Shown piece by piece: positions 38,428-48,611 of a DNA stretch of 64,000 nt; position 1 is the stretch's first letter; every line of letters begins with the position of its first letter. This DNA is from Oceanospirillaceae bacterium (GTDB taxonomy: Bacteria > Pseudomonadota > Gammaproteobacteria > Pseudomonadales > Balneatricaceae), in contig JAPYOS010000004.1 in NCBI GenBank assembly GCA_029938085.1, positions 124,001 through 188,000 on the forward strand, given 5' to 3'. The notes under the pieces were generated by a model. It saw only the letters and a program-made list of their open reading frames with translations. It was not told the DNA's origin and searched no databases. Position numbers and translations under genes: made by a program.

Positions 38428-39792
38428 ATGTCATTTGCCGAACTTGGTCTTGAACCACGCTTATTAACCGCGATTGAGAGTAAAGGTTATACCGTTCCAA
38501 GCCCAATTCAAGAAAAAGCCATCCCTGCTATTTTGGCGGGTAATGATGTTATGGCGGCAGCCCAAACGGGTACCGGCAAGACGGCCGCATTTACCCTGCC
38601 GTTGTTGCAGCAACTCGCTAAAGGCCAGCGCGCTCAGGCCAACCAAGTACGCGCACTAGTGCTTACACCGACCCGCGAACTAGCAGCTCAAGTTGCCGAA
38701 AGTGTATCCACCTATGGTGCCGATTTACCGCTAACCTCTACAGTGGTTTTTGGTGGTGTAAAAATCAACCCACAAATGATGCGCTTGCGTCGTGGTGCCG
38801 ATGTATTGGTGGCCACCCCGGGTCGCCTATTAGACCTGTATCAGCAAAAAGCCGTGAAGTTTAATCAACTGGAAGTACTTATTCTGGATGAAGCCGACCG
38901 TATGTTAGACATGGGTTTTATCCATGATTTAAAACGCATCATGTCGTTTTTACCGAAAGATCGTCAAAACCTCATGTTCTCTGCCACCTTTGCTGACCAA
39001 ATCCGTGGCCTGGCCAAAGGTTTAATGAATAACCCCGTTGAAATTAGCGTCAGCCCTGCTAACACCACCGCACCTACGGTAAAGCAGTGGATGTGCCCAG
39101 TAGACAAAAAGCAAAAGCCGGCATTATTACAAGAATTGATTGTCAGCAACCAGTGGTCACAGGTATTGGTCTTTTGCCGCACTAAACACGGTTGCAACAA
39201 GCTCGCAAAGTGGCTTGTCGGGGGCGGCATTAGTGCCGATGCCATCCATGGCAACAAAAGCCAAGGCGCCAGAACTCGTGCGTTAGCACAGTTTAAGGCC
39301 GGCGAAGTTAAAGTATTGGTGGCAACCGACATCGCCGCTCGAGGCTTGGACATCGATCAATTACCGCAAGTGGTGAATTATGATCTACCCAACATTGCCG
39401 AAGATTACGTGCACCGCATTGGCCGTACCGGCCGCGCCAATCAAACTGGCCAAGCGGTTTCGTTGGTGTGTGCCGACGAAATTGAATTTCTAGAATCCAT
39501 TGAGCATCTGACCCAACAGCACATTGATCGTGAATACATCGACGGCTTTATCCCTACCCACGAAGTGCCACCATCACGGGGCCTACGCGAACTCAAAAAC
39601 AAAAAACCGAAAAAGCCAAAGTTACGTAATCAAGAGCCGTCTGCGCAGGCGCCTAGACAAAGAAAACCACAGGTCAAGTCGGCCCTATCTAAGTCGAACC
39701 AACGCAATGCACCTAAGTCGCCTGCTCGCGACGGCCAACCCGCTAAACAAAACCCTTGGAACAAGGGACCTAGCAAGCGCCCTGCTCGCTAA
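38428..39792 (+). CDS. rhlE: DEAD-box RNA helicase RhlE
   Basis: A 454-aa helicase: Q motif [84 protein letters not shown]. The C-terminal tail of about 75 residues is rich in Lys, Pro, Arg and Gln, as in RhlE, and probably binds RNA non-specifically. A second DEAD-box helicase gene (dbpA) is also in the window, distinguished by its own RNA-binding domain. Confidence 0.92.
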   Translation: MSFAELGLEPRLLTAIESKGYTVPSPIQEKAIPAILAGNDVMAAAQTGTGKTAAFTLPLLQQLAKGQRAQANQVRALVLTPTRELAAQVAESVSTYGADLPLTSTVVFGGVKINPQMMRLRRGADVLVATPGRLLDLYQQKAVKFNQLEVLILDEADRMLDMGFIHDLKRIMSFLPKDRQNLMFSATFADQIRGLAKGLMNNPVEISVSPANTTAPTVKQWMCPVDKKQKPALLQELIVSNQWSQVLVFCRTKHGCNKLAKWLVGGGISADAIHGNKSQGARTRALAQFKAGEVKVLVATDIAARGLDIDQLPQVVNYDLPNIAEDYVHRIGRTGRANQTGQAVSLVCADEIEFLESIEHLTQQHIDREYIDGFIPTHEVPPSRGLRELKNKKPKKPKLRNQEPSAQAPRQRKPQVKSALSKSNQRNAPKSPARDGQPAKQNPWNKGPSKRPAR

Positions 39793-39805
39793 CCAAAAAA
39801 AAGGC

Positions 39806-39860
39806 AAAAAAATGCCCTATACAGGCCGACCGAAGGGGAAGCGGTTGCCTGTATAGGGCA
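39806..39860 (-). terminator. Rho-independent terminator with 14-bp perfect stem
   Basis: TGCCCTATACAGGC (39813-39826) and GCCTGTATAGGGCA (39847-39860) are perfectly complementary around a 20-base loop that itself contains ACCG/CGGT. The T-run (complement of the A-run at 39806-39812) follows only on the minus strand, so it terminates the small gene at 39917-40117 and perhaps blocks antisense reading of rhlE. Confidence 0.85.
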
Positions 39861-39916
39861 CGGATTTTCACATGATGTTAACTAAGACCAACGCTTAATT
39901 AAAAAGCTCACTCATT

Positions 39917-40117
39917 CTATAGAGCTCTTACTTTTTGATCGCCTTTTCTATTATTTGAGAAGCCCGTAGTGTCCAGACGCGCTACATGCTCTGGTGATAC
40001 GACCTCGAATTCCATAGTGTAGTGTAAATATTCTTCGCGGAAAGGCACCAAGCCGCTGGCCATAAGGTCAGGGTGTTGCTCTATTACTTCCTCTGAAAAG
40101 GGAATGAAACACTGCAT
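39917..40117 (-). CDS. Small orphan protein, 66 aa
   Basis: A 66-aa acidic protein beginning MQCFIPFSEEVIEQHPDLM and containing GLVPFREEYLHYTMEFEVVSPEHVARLD. I do not recognise a family. The reading could extend upstream to 40195, but a clear AAGGAG stands eight bases before the ATG at 40117, and the extra 26 residues look non-coding. It has its own terminator downstream and is separated from argG by another terminator, so it is probably an independent transcription unit. Cytoplasmic by sequence. Confidence 0.65.
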   Translation of the reverse strand: MQCFIPFSEEVIEQHPDLMASGLVPFREEYLHYTMEFEVVSPEHVARLDTTGFSNNRKGDQKVRAL

Positions 40118-40226
40118 TGGTAGCTCCTTGTTATCATCACTGTCTATTAAAGACTGGGAAGATGGATAAACATCGCACCAACAATGGAGAAACAATGGAT
40201 CTTTTGCTTATTTGCCTTTAAACAGC

Positions 40227-40253
40227 AAAAAGCCAAGCAATGCTTGGCTTTTT
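40227..40253 (-). terminator. Rho-independent terminator of argG
   Basis: AAAAAGCCAAGC and GCTTGGCTTTTT form a 12-bp stem with a 3-base loop, 22 bases after the argG stop. The T-run on the minus strand suits argG; the A/T symmetry would also stop plus-strand transcripts. Confidence 0.9.
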
Positions 40254-40274
40254 AACGTCATGCGCGTGGCTATA

Positions 40275-41495
40275 TTACTTTAATAGATCACGGCCTTTGC
40301 TGGCTTCTATACGCATACGTAGAGAATTAAGCTTAATAAATCCAGCGGCATCTTGTTGATCGTATGCACCGGCATCATCTTCCATGGTCGCCATGGCAGC
40401 ATCAAATAGGCTATCTTCAGACTTACGCCCGATTACGTCTACATTGCCTTTATAGAGCTTTAGTTTGACGGTACCGTTAACGTACTGTTGTGAGCGGTTA
40501 ATCAATGCCTGTAGCATTTGACGCTCTTCAGACCACCAGTAGCCGTTGTACACAAGTTTAGCGTAACGCGGCATGATTTCATCTTTAAGGTGAGCGGCTT
40601 CTCTATCCAAGGTAATGGATTCAATAGCACGATGAGCCTTAAGCATGATGGTGCCACCCGGCGTTTCGTAACAACCGCGGGCCTTCATACCCACATAACG
40701 GTTTTCTACAATATCCAAACGGCCAATACCGTTAGCACCGGCAACACGGTTGAGTTCCGTTAAGATAGTGGCAGGACTCATGGCCTCACCATTTATAGCG
40801 GTAATATCACCCTTTTCGTAGTCCAGTTCGATGTAAGTGGCTTCATCTGGTGCTGCTTCTGGTGATACGCTCCAACGCCACATATCTTCTTCCGAAGCAT
40901 GCCACGGGTCTTCTAACATGCCACTTTCGTAAGAAATATGCAGCAAGTTGGCGTCCATCGAATAAGGTGACGACTTCTTGTTTTTGAAATCAACTGGAAT
41001 TTCGTGTTTGGCACAATAATCCATCAAGCTTTCGCGAGACGTCAGGTCCCACTCACGCCATGGAGCGATAACTTCCACACCCGGCTTAAGGGCATAAGCG
41101 CCCAATTCAAAACGCACCTGATCGTTGCCTTTACCCGTAGCGCCATGAGAGATCGCATCGGCGCCGGTTTGATTAGCAATTTCAATCAATCGCTTGGCAA
41201 TCAAAGGCCGAGCTATAGAAGTGCCCAACAAGTATTCACCTTCATACACCGCGTTGGCTCTGAACATAGGGAATACAAAATCGCGTACAAACTCTTCGCG
41301 CAGGTCTTCAATATAAATTTCTTTTACACCTAAGGCTTCGGCTTTCGCCCGTGCTGGCTCAACTTCTTCGCCTTGACCTAAGTCTGCGGTAAACGTGACC
41401 ACTTCGCAGGCGTAGGTTTCTTGCAACCATTTAACGATTACAGATGTGTCTAAACCGCCAGAATAGGCTAATACTACCTTTTTAATGTCCGACAT
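40275..41495 (-). CDS. argG: Argininosuccinate synthase
   Basis: A 406-aa enzyme. ATP-binding P-loop-like [18 protein letters not shown] at the N-terminus; [15 protein letters not shown] and [22 protein letters not shown] are family signatures. It condenses citrulline and aspartate in arginine synthesis. The reading can extend 25 codons upstream to 41570, but [14 protein letters not shown] at 41495 is the family start. argG next to pyrC and rnt is an order known from pseudomonads. Confidence 0.97.
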   Translation of the reverse strand: MSDIKKVVLAYSGGLDTSVIVKWLQETYACEVVTFTADLGQGEEVEPARAKAEALGVKEIYIEDLREEFVRDFVFPMFRANAVYEGEYLLGTSIARPLIAKRLIEIANQTGADAISHGATGKGNDQVRFELGAYALKPGVEVIAPWREWDLTSRESLMDYCAKHEIPVDFKNKKSSPYSMDANLLHISYESGMLEDPWHASEEDMWRWSVSPEAAPDEATYIELDYEKGDITAINGEAMSPATILTELNRVAGANGIGRLDIVENRYVGMKARGCYETPGGTIMLKAHRAIESITLDREAAHLKDEIMPRYAKLVYNGYWWSEERQMLQALINRSQQYVNGTVKLKLYKGNVDVIGRKSEDSLFDAAMATMEDDAGAYDQQDAAGFIKLNSLRMRIEASKGRDLLK

Positions 41496-41684
41496 TTGAT
41501 GTGGGTTCCCTGTGCCATAATTATTCAACAAACATGTAGCGCAAGTATACATCGAAGCCACGCACAGCACAGCATCTAGGGCCAGTTTTTAATTAATTTT
41601 GAGTATTTTATTAACCTTACTCCTGTTAAAATACGCCTAGTTTTTGACCTAAACCCATTGGCGCTTTAAGCCCGAGATTAAACC

Positions 41685-42710
41685 ATGCAAGCATTAACCC
41701 TCACTCGCCCAGACGACTGGCACCTACACCTACGCGATGGGCCAGTGTTAACACGCACCGTGAGCGACACGGCTCGCCAATTTAGTCGGGCAGTGATTAT
41801 GCCCAATTTAACACCCCCCGTAGTCACCACAGCCATGGCCATTGACTACAAGGCACGATTAGATGCACAGGGCACTCGCCTAACCCCCCTTATGACACTC
41901 TATTTAACTGACAACACCAGTGCGCAAGAGATCCAGCGGGGCTACGATTCAGGCATTGTCAAAGCCGTTAAGCTCTACCCAGCAGGCGCCACCACCAACT
42001 CTGCAGCCGGGGTAACTAACATTGAACACATCTACCCCGCCATTGAAATGCTGCAAGAGCTAGGTATGCCTTTGTTGGTACATGGTGAAGTGACGCACCA
42101 AGATGTCGATATTTTTGACCGAGAAAAGGGCTTTATCGATCAACAACTTGCACCGCTGCTAGACCGCTTTCCACGCTTAAAATGTGTATTCGAGCACATT
42201 ACCACTAGTGAGGCCGCGCAATTTGTGGCCCAAGCCAGCGAACGCGTAGGCGCAACCATTACGCCACAGCATTTACTGTATAACCGCAATGACCTATTAG
42301 TTGGTGGCGTAAAACCGCACTTATATTGTTTACCTGTACTCAAGCGCAATACCCACCAACAAGCATTGCAGGACATGGTTGCCAGCGGCAATAACAAATT
42401 CTTTTTAGGCACAGACTCGGCACCCCACGCCCAAGGCGCCAAGGAAAGCGCTTGTGGGTGCGCAGGTTGTTATTCCTCACCCGCCGCCATCGAACTCTAC
42501 GCCCAAGCCTTTGAAGCCATAGATGCACTGGATAAGCTTGAAGCCTTTGCCAGCTTTAATGGTGCAGACTTTTATGGTTTGGCCCGCAATACCGACACCA
42601 TAACTTTATTGCGTAATTCCTGGCAGGTCCCAGAAAGCCTCACTTATGGCGCAGACGTTATTATTCCCTTAGGTGCTGGCCAAACCCTTAACTGGCAATT
42701 ACAGGCGTAA
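41685..42710 (+). CDS. pyrC: Dihydroorotase (class II, PyrC)
   Basis: A 341-aa enzyme. Zinc ligands H13 and H15 (DWHLHLRDG), the carboxylated lysine K96 in [20 protein letters not shown] and the catalytic aspartate in FLGTDSAPH. It closes the dihydroorotate ring in pyrimidine synthesis. Divergent from argG with about 190 bases between. rnt follows after seven bases. Confidence 0.97.
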   Translation: MQALTLTRPDDWHLHLRDGPVLTRTVSDTARQFSRAVIMPNLTPPVVTTAMAIDYKARLDAQGTRLTPLMTLYLTDNTSAQEIQRGYDSGIVKAVKLYPAGATTNSAAGVTNIEHIYPAIEMLQELGMPLLVHGEVTHQDVDIFDREKGFIDQQLAPLLDRFPRLKCVFEHITTSEAAQFVAQASERVGATITPQHLLYNRNDLLVGGVKPHLYCLPVLKRNTHQQALQDMVASGNNKFFLGTDSAPHAQGAKESACGCAGCYSSPAAIELYAQAFEAIDALDKLEAFASFNGADFYGLARNTDTITLLRNSWQVPESLTYGADVIIPLGAGQTLNWQLQA

Positions 42711-42717
42711 CTAAAAC

Positions 42718-43356
42718 ATGATTAAAGATCGTTTTCGCGGCTACCTGCCAATTATTATCGATGTAGAAACAGCAGGTTTTAACAGTCACACCGACGCCTT
42801 GCTAGAGGCGGCAGCAGTGATTATAGACATGGATGAAGATGGCCTGTTGTATGCCAAAGAAACCATCGACTGCCACATCCACCCCTTTGAAGGCGCTAAT
42901 TTAGAAGCCGCTGCGCTGGAGTTCACGGGTATTGACCCTAATGACCCAGAGCGGGGTGCAGTCACTGAGCAGGAAGCCCTAGACTTGCTATTCAGGCCGA
43001 TTCGCAAAGCGCTCAAAGCGAGCCAATGCAAACGAGCAATATTGGTAGGCCATAATGCCACCTTTGATTTAAACTTTATCAATGCCGCAGCCCAACGCTG
43101 CCACCAAAAACGCAATCCGTTCCACCCGTTTTCGTGTTTTGATACCGCCACCTTAGCCGGTCTTGCTTATGGCCAAACGGTACTTGCAAAGGCTTGTGCG
43201 GCGGCGGACATACGTTTTAGCAATGAAGACGCTCACAGCGCGCGCTACGACGCAGAAAAGACGGCCGAGCTATTTTGCACGATTGTCAATCGCTGGAAGC
43301 AACTGGGTGGATGGCAAGCAGAAGACGATGAGTTCCCCTTCGCAGGGTTGGACTAA
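42718..43356 (+). CDS. rnt: Ribonuclease T
   Basis: A 212-aa DEDDh exonuclease: [21 protein letters not shown] (Exo I), [16 protein letters not shown] (Exo II), and [14 protein letters not shown] (Exo III). It trims 3' ends of tRNA and other stable RNAs. Co-transcription with pyrC is likely from the 7-base gap. Length and all catalytic residues are normal. Confidence 0.96.
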   Translation: MIKDRFRGYLPIIIDVETAGFNSHTDALLEAAAVIIDMDEDGLLYAKETIDCHIHPFEGANLEAAALEFTGIDPNDPERGAVTEQEALDLLFRPIRKALKASQCKRAILVGHNATFDLNFINAAAQRCHQKRNPFHPFSCFDTATLAGLAYGQTVLAKACAAADIRFSNEDAHSARYDAEKTAELFCTIVNRWKQLGGWQAEDDEFPFAGLD

Positions 43357-43360
43357 GCCA

Positions 43361-43645
43361 TCAATGGGATTCGTCGTCACCGGCACGCCATTTGGCGTGC
43401 TCACAGCTACCGGGTACAGGTTCGTAGCCACCACGACTCAATGGGTTGCAGCGTAAAATACGCCAAGCACCCATTGCACCACCTTTGATCGCGCCATGTA
43501 GCTGAATAGCCTCTAAGGTGTAACTTGAACAACTCGGGTAGTAACGGCAATTACTGCCTAATAATGGGCTCAACAGGTACTGGTAGCCACGCACCAATAA
43601 CATGAGTGCGCGGGCGGCCAGGTTAGCTTTAACCTTTACTGTCAC
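43361..43645 (-). CDS. yidD: Membrane protein insertion efficiency factor YidD
   Basis: A 94-aa protein with the YidD core [32 protein letters not shown], and [18 protein letters not shown]. It assists insertion of membrane proteins with YidC. Usually it lies in the rnpA-yidC cluster; here it sits directly behind the sensor kinase gene. The GTG at 43645 is chosen because GGAGG stands five bases before it; an ATG at 43657 overlaps the kinase stop (TAATG) and would add four residues. Confidence 0.92.
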   Translation of the reverse strand: MTVKVKANLAARALMLLVRGYQYLLSPLLGSNCRYYPSCSSYTLEAIQLHGAIKGGAMGAWRILRCNPLSRGGYEPVPGSCEHAKWRAGDDESH

Positions 43646-43656
43646 TAACTCCTCCA

Positions 43657-45792
43657 TTACACTAACAACACCGGTAGTTTAATTCTAAATAACACGCCAC
43701 TTGGATTATCTAAGTTGTGGGCCGACACACTACCGCCGTGGAACTGGCTGATCAAACGCACAATATACAAGCCTAATCCAAAGTGAGCGTGGCCCGCTCC
43801 TGCTGTGCGCGCAGACACCATGGAATTAAACATGCCCGCCAACAGTTCAGGCGGAATTTGTGGCCCTACATTTTCAACTTCAAGATAACAGTCATAGTCC
43901 TGCTGGTACAGGCGCACAATAATGGCACTGCCCACTTCTCTAAAGTCTCGGGCATTATCGGTTAATTTATCGAGCAGCTGCTCGATACGATAATCCACAC
44001 CGGCCACGGTTAAGGTTTCTCTGGAAGCCTCAAAAATAACGTTTTCGGCTTCACCTTGCTGGCTAGGGTTTTGATGACTGACGTAGGTCTGCACCAAATG
44101 AAACAGGTCTAAGGGTTCCAACTCATCCTCACGCAGGGCTTCTTCTAAATTGGCGGCATCGGCTAATTTTTCTACAATAGCACTAATCTTCACCAGGCCT
44201 CGCTGAGCACTATCTATATAACGCTGCTGACCTTCTGCAACGCCGTGTAGCTGCAAGTTTTCTAACGACGTCATGGTGGCGTTTAACGGGTTATTAACTT
44301 CGTGCCGCAAGGTACGCGGCATGGTGCTGATAAATTGTTGGTGCTCATGCAAGCGCGCCACTACCCCAGAAAAACTGCGTGCCAGGTCACCGATCTCATC
44401 GCCGGCCTTAACGTCACTGTACAGTCTATCTGTACGTAGCCTGCCGTCTGGATCGACCAGCAACTGAGCCTCTTTACCCAAGCGGCGAATACGCATGGCT
44501 TGGCGCCAAGAAAACAACAGTAGCAGCATCAATATGACGAGCATGGTGGACAAGCTTAATAAGGCAATATTTTCCATGGCCTGGCGCTGCAAAGCCAAAA
44601 TCTTCGCCGTGGATTGCTTAATTAGCACTACCCCTAACAACTCGCCTTCTTCATCCACTATAGGTGCAGCTACAGCAAACACTTGCTCGGTTGGGCCTTT
44701 ATGCCAACGCCCACTAGCAAACTTTTTATCCAAGGCTTGATTTAACAAATCACGCTCTTGGCTAGCCGCTTGAACTGGATTAAGGTAGGCAGGAATCGCA
44801 ATAAACCAATCGAGGCCACGGTTGAGCCATGCTTGCACCCGTTCGAAGACATCTTTGGGTTTGACTTTCTCTGGTGCTGGCGGGCTCACTTGCCCAACAC
44901 TAGCACGAACCTGCAAATGGTTGTCGTAGATGATGATTTGAGAGTCAGCGCTGCTCAGGCTCGACAATATTTTGTTGGCCTCAGGAGCTCTCATTGCCAA
45001 CAAGTTGAAATGGCTCTCTATCGTCGTATCTGACCCTACTAAGGTTTTTAGATGGCGCATAGTGCCATCGTCAGAATCCACATCGGCCACCGCCAGACCA
45101 AACTCTTGACGCTGGTTTAAAAAGTAACGTGGCAAGGCAAATTCAACCAAATACCCATCCACCAAAGACCGCATCACCGCTTGGATGATGAACGACGAGG
45201 AAGGGCTGCGATATTGAGGCGTCGCCCAATCTTCTTTTACATACCAAACTTCCATGGCCCCAGGATTGGTGGCCACAATCACCAAGCGCCGTTCATTACC
45301 ATTACGATCTGGCAAGGTGAGCCGCAGGTGGTCGCTTAAGTCGAGCCTGGGTGTGCCTTTCGTTCTTAACACGGTTTTATCATCTTGGATGCGCACCAGA
45401 CCAAAGATTCGATCGTCCTTTTCACCCAACAACAGGCTATAACCGTCTTCGCTGTCTTCACCGGCGCCAAAATGATTGGCAAACAGCTGAAAATCAAGCC
45501 ATTCGCCGGTATAACCGTCAACACTCGCTGGGCCAGTTAGAGGATGACTAAACACCACCTGTTGGCTTTCTAAATAAGGCAATTCGGCTAACAAATCGTC
45601 GCGGCCCTGAAACAAGGTCACAATACCGCGAGCTAATTGTTCTTGGGCCTGAGTTTGGCCCTCGAGCATAAACACACGAGATTCGGCAACAAACCGATAC
45701 GATAACCAAGGAATACTCACCAACACTAAGGCAAAGACCAAAAACTGGGTATTAAATCGAAACCGTAAGCGCGACGGTGTGGATAATGGCAT
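43657..45792 (-). CDS. Sensor histidine kinase resembling PdsS of the proteobacterial dedicated sortase system
   Basis: A 711-aa kinase. Helix at about 17-37, then a large extracytoplasmic region (residues 40-405): a beta-rich, CBM9-like part with [14 protein letters not shown] and [11 protein letters not shown], then a Cache-like part ending [11 protein letters not shown]. Helix 408-430, HAMP, then H497 in [13 protein letters not shown]613 in LTDNARDF, and G box [10 protein letters not shown]. The N-terminal architecture and the paired regulator resemble the dedicated sortase system kinase found mainly in marine proteobacteria, but no sortase or LPxTG protein is in the window. Its gene starts where the regulator gene ends (1-base overlap). 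Confidence 0.85.
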   Translation of the reverse strand: MPLSTPSRLRFRFNTQFLVFALVLVSIPWLSYRFVAESRVFMLEGQTQAQEQLARGIVTLFQGRDDLLAELPYLESQQVVFSHPLTGPASVDGYTGEWLDFQLFANHFGAGEDSEDGYSLLLGEKDDRIFGLVRIQDDKTVLRTKGTPRLDLSDHLRLTLPDRNGNERRLVIVATNPGAMEVWYVKEDWATPQYRSPSSSFIIQAVMRSLVDGYLVEFALPRYFLNQRQEFGLAVADVDSDDGTMRHLKTLVGSDTTIESHFNLLAMRAPEANKILSSLSSADSQIIIYDNHLQVRASVGQVSPPAPEKVKPKDVFERVQAWLNRGLDWFIAIPAYLNPVQAASQERDLLNQALDKKFASGRWHKGPTEQVFAVAAPIVDEEGELLGVVLIKQSTAKILALQRQAMENIALLSLSTMLVILMLLLLFSWRQAMRIRRLGKEAQLLVDPDGRLRTDRLYSDVKAGDEIGDLARSFSGVVARLHEHQQFISTMPRTLRHEVNNPLNATMTSLENLQLHGVAEGQQRYIDSAQRGLVKISAIVEKLADAANLEEALREDELEPLDLFHLVQTYVSHQNPSQQGEAENVIFEASRETLTVAGVDYRIEQLLDKLTDNARDFREVGSAIIVRLYQQDYDCYLEVENVGPQIPPELLAGMFNSMVSARTAGAGHAHFGLGLYIVRLISQFHGGSVSAHNLDNPSGVLFRIKLPVLLV

Positions 45793-46496
45793 TAGTTTTC
45801 CGACCAGCGATAACCTAAGCCATATTCCGAACGGATGGCATCAAAATCGGCATCAAGGTGTTTAATTTTGCGTTTGATATTACGAATATGAGTACTGATG
45901 GTGTTATTAGAAACGTAATGTTGGTGGGTGGCTTGAGCCAGTGTGTCATAGGTAAGAATGTGCCCGGGCCTACGGGTCAACGCCTCAATCATACGAAACT
46001 CAGTTAAGGTTAAGCCGTTTATTTCATCGCCCCGCCACTTGGCTTGACGACTTTCTTCTAACAACTGTAAATGACCGATGTCTCGCGTACTTTGGTCATC
46101 TGCCTCGGCCGCTACGCCTCTGATATCACTCAACCTGACCAAGGTAGCCACTTTTTCAGCCAAAAAATCGAGGGATACGGGTTTGGGTTGATAATCCCAC
46201 GCGCCCATACGTAGCCCTAAAATACGATCAATTTCGCCCACTCGCTCGGTTAAAAATAGCACCGGTAGGTCGGGGTGGATTTTTAGCAAGGCACTGCAAA
46301 GTTGAAAACCTGCATCAATATTATCATCCATGATGATGTCCAGAATAACCAAATCTGGACGTTCCAACTTCAAGCCCGCTTCGGCGACGTCTTTTCCCGC
46401 ATAAGCCGTTACCCGATAACCACGCTGTTCTAGGGCAAACTGATAGTTATCCCGCTGATCGGTATCATCTTCGACTATAACAATATGCTTGGCCAA
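45792..46496 (-). CDS. Response regulator resembling PdsR (OmpR type)
   Basis: A 234-aa response regulator: receiver domain with acidic pair in VEDDTDQ, phospho-acceptor D53 in LVILDIIMDD, and the switch lysine in WDYQPKPVSLDF, then a winged-helix DNA-binding domain from about residue 130 (FRMIEALTRRPGHILTYDTL, STHIRNIKRKI). The receiver segment DDNIDAGFQLCSALL resembles sortase-system PdsR proteins. It sits upstream of the kinase in one operon. Target genes are not visible. Confidence 0.85.
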   Translation of the reverse strand: MAKHIVIVEDDTDQRDNYQFALEQRGYRVTAYAGKDVAEAGLKLERPDLVILDIIMDDNIDAGFQLCSALLKIHPDLPVLFLTERVGEIDRILGLRMGAWDYQPKPVSLDFLAEKVATLVRLSDIRGVAAEADDQSTRDIGHLQLLEESRQAKWRGDEINGLTLTEFRMIEALTRRPGHILTYDTLAQATHQHYVSNNTISTHIRNIKRKIKHLDADFDAIRSEYGLGYRWSEN

Positions 46497-46511
46497 AAGC
46501 GTTTCCTTGTA

Positions 46512-47837
46512 TTAACTAAGCGACAAGCGCTGCTGAAGTAACTGCAGGGTTTTCTGCAAACCTTTGCGTGTTTTTTTGGTGGCGTTTTGTATCTGCAGTT
46601 GCAAACCTTCAACGGCCTCTTCGCCTGCGACTTGAGCATCTTCGCTGGCAGTAATCTGTACCATCAACTGATCTACATATTGCGCTAACTGCTGAGCTTC
46701 TTGGTCGGCTCTTTGCTTGGCAATAGCCAAGGCTTTGGCTTTGCCGGCATCAGCTTTGGCTTGCGCTTCGGTAGATAGCTCTTTTTTTGCTTTGCCCGTG
46801 TTTGCCTTAATATCAATGTCGCTCGCTAACGACATAATGCCTACAGCAGAACGTAACTTATGCATAAACGGTTCGCTCTGGGCACGCGCCTTTAGCGCGC
46901 CTTTTTGTAATTCGGCTTCGACATAACCTGGGTCAGCAATAATTTGATTATAGCGGCCACGAGCGGGCGATAAGTATGCGTCGAGATAATCAAACAGTTT
47001 GTTTTTCATCTCCCCCCAACCGATGCCATTGGCGTACTCCATACGTACGGCTTGAGTTTCTTCTGCGCTAGCAAAAGCACTATATATTTCAAACAAGGTA
47101 CAGGTTGCAGGATCTTTAGCTTCACCGGGTTGTAGGCTATTGGTGGTAATTTGCATAATCAACTTACGCAATTCATCGGTGGGTGCAAACAATGGAATGA
47201 TATTACCGTAGCTTTTGCTCATTTTGCGCCCATCTAAACCGGACAGCACCTTGGCATCACCTTCGTCAACCATGGCTTCGGGCAATACAAAGTGCTCGCC
47301 ATAGGTATGGTTAAAGCGCATGGCGATGTCTCGGCACATCTCGATGTGCTGAATTTGATCTTTACCCACCGGAATCTGGTGCGCATTAAACATTAAGATG
47401 TCTGCGGCCATTAGAATGGGGTAACTGTACAAGCCCATACTAATACCTTGATCTAAATCGGTATGGCCTTGGCGCTGATTTTCATCTACAGAACCTTTAT
47501 ACGCATGGGCGCGGTTCATCATGCCTTTGGCCGTCATGCAGGTTAAAAACCACGCTAGCTGAGGTATTTCTGGAATATCGGATTGGCGATAAAAAGTGGC
47601 GTTGTTGGTGTCTAGCCCCAGCGCCAACCAAATAGCGGCTATTTCGCGGCCCGAACGGTGTACCGTTTGCGGATCCTGGCACTTAATAAGGGCGTGGTAA
47701 TCAGCCAGAAAATAAAAACTGTCGACATCACTTTGTTGACTCGAGTTGACAGCGGGTTTTAGCGCGCCGAGATAATTACCGAGATGAGGTGTTCCAGTGG
47801 TAGTAATGCCCGTAAGCACACGTTGTTTGGCTTGCAT
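46512..47837 (-). CDS. trpS: Tryptophanyl-tRNA synthetase, long form
   Basis: A 441-aa class I synthetase. The HIGH-type motif is GTPHLGNYLG (residues 15-24) and the KMSKS motif is at 205-209. The body corresponds to the usual 330-residue enzyme; residues after about 350 form a helical, Ala/Lys/Gln-rich extension (KAKALAIAKQRADQEAQQLA), as in long-form TrpRS known from pseudomonads. It charges tRNA-Trp. It lies 15 bases upstream of the response regulator gene on the same strand. Confidence 0.95.
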   Translation of the reverse strand: MQAKQRVLTGITTTGTPHLGNYLGALKPAVNSSQQSDVDSFYFLADYHALIKCQDPQTVHRSGREIAAIWLALGLDTNNATFYRQSDIPEIPQLAWFLTCMTAKGMMNRAHAYKGSVDENQRQGHTDLDQGISMGLYSYPILMAADILMFNAHQIPVGKDQIQHIEMCRDIAMRFNHTYGEHFVLPEAMVDEGDAKVLSGLDGRKMSKSYGNIIPLFAPTDELRKLIMQITTNSLQPGEAKDPATCTLFEIYSAFASAEETQAVRMEYANGIGWGEMKNKLFDYLDAYLSPARGRYNQIIADPGYVEAELQKGALKARAQSEPFMHKLRSAVGIMSLASDIDIKANTGKAKKELSTEAQAKADAGKAKALAIAKQRADQEAQQLAQYVDQLMVQITASEDAQVAGEEAVEGLQLQIQNATKKTRKGLQKTLQLLQQRLSLS

Positions 47838-47924
47838 TGAGTAGATCTATTATGACAAATGAAAGCGCCATTATACACAGCCCTATTCGCTGATGTTAAC
47901 CCCCCTATTGAGCCGTTATAACGG

Positions 47925-48281
47925 TTAGATCACAAAACGTTGATTAGACAGACTTTGAGAATCAATGCGTAGGCAGGTTAAGTTGCGCTTGGCTAACTGA
48001 TCCCCCTGCTCGGCAGACTTTAACAGCCAATTAAGTGCATCTATCGGCGACGCTTGTTCGACTCTGCCCAAGGCATAGGTAACAGCAAGGTTATTCTGGC
48101 CCTGACGGTGGCCTTTACGGGCCGAGGCCTGGTACCAAAACTGAGCCCTTAAATAGCTTTGTTGATATTCATACCGACAGGCTAATTTAAATTCGTGGCC
48201 ACCACTTTGGTTCATGTCCACCTCGTCTTCTAGGCTGTAGCTGAGCAATACTTGAGATTGCCATGGGTATAACGAGTGCAT
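47925..48281 (-). CDS. Sel1-repeat protein
   Basis: A 118-aa protein with about two Sel1-like (TPR-type) repeats: RAQFWYQASARKGHRQGQNNLA then DALNWLLKSAEQGDQLAKRNL. No signal peptide. Such repeats mediate protein contacts; the partner is unknown. Single gene upstream of trpS on the same strand. Confidence 0.75.
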   Translation of the reverse strand: MHSLYPWQSQVLLSYSLEDEVDMNQSGGHEFKLACRYEYQQSYLRAQFWYQASARKGHRQGQNNLAVTYALGRVEQASPIDALNWLLKSAEQGDQLAKRNLTCLRIDSQSLSNQRFVI

Positions 48282-48611
48282 AAGTCACCTTTTGCCTATA
48301 TCTACCGGGTTTCACAACGGGTTTATATCGGCCTTTTTAACCGCCGTTATTAGTAATGTTAGTCGACAAACTGTAGTCTTCAAGTCGATGGCCGCTTATT
48401 ACTTACATTAGTTGCACTTATGGCAATGCCCCTGCCTTAATCCAGTATGCAGAGGCCAAATCGGTGCATTTTTTTGCACTAAAGCGAATACTTTGGGTAA
48501 CAGGTCTCGTGCTTCGTTACTGTGAGTCGCTTTTTGACAAGTGAGGCTAATACCTCGTGGGTAAAATTTGCTCGATTATTTTCCTACCCTACTCTTCGGG
48601 AGCAAACACAT
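48282..48611. other. 330-bp intergenic region upstream of the DMGDH-like gene
   Basis: No gene is visible. It contains a possible sigma-54-type element at 48421-48435 (listed separately) and an inverted repeat GTGCA-tttttt-TGCAC at 48464-48479 that could be an operator. GGGAG stands before the ATG at 48612. No riboswitch was recognised. Confidence 0.6.
48421..48435 (+). promoter_or_regulatory. Possible sigma-54 promoter element
   Basis: TGGCAATGCCCCTGC has the TGGCA block and a TGC block at the spacing of the -24/-12 consensus (TGGCAC-N5-TTGC), but only CTGC in place of TTGC. It lies about 190 bases before the DMGDH-like gene. A chance match is possible. Confidence 0.25.

Noticed and set aside
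41512-41529. Possible ARG box before argG
   Set aside because: Only the right half (ATTCA with the AT-rich centre) matches; the left half has three mismatches at fixed positions.
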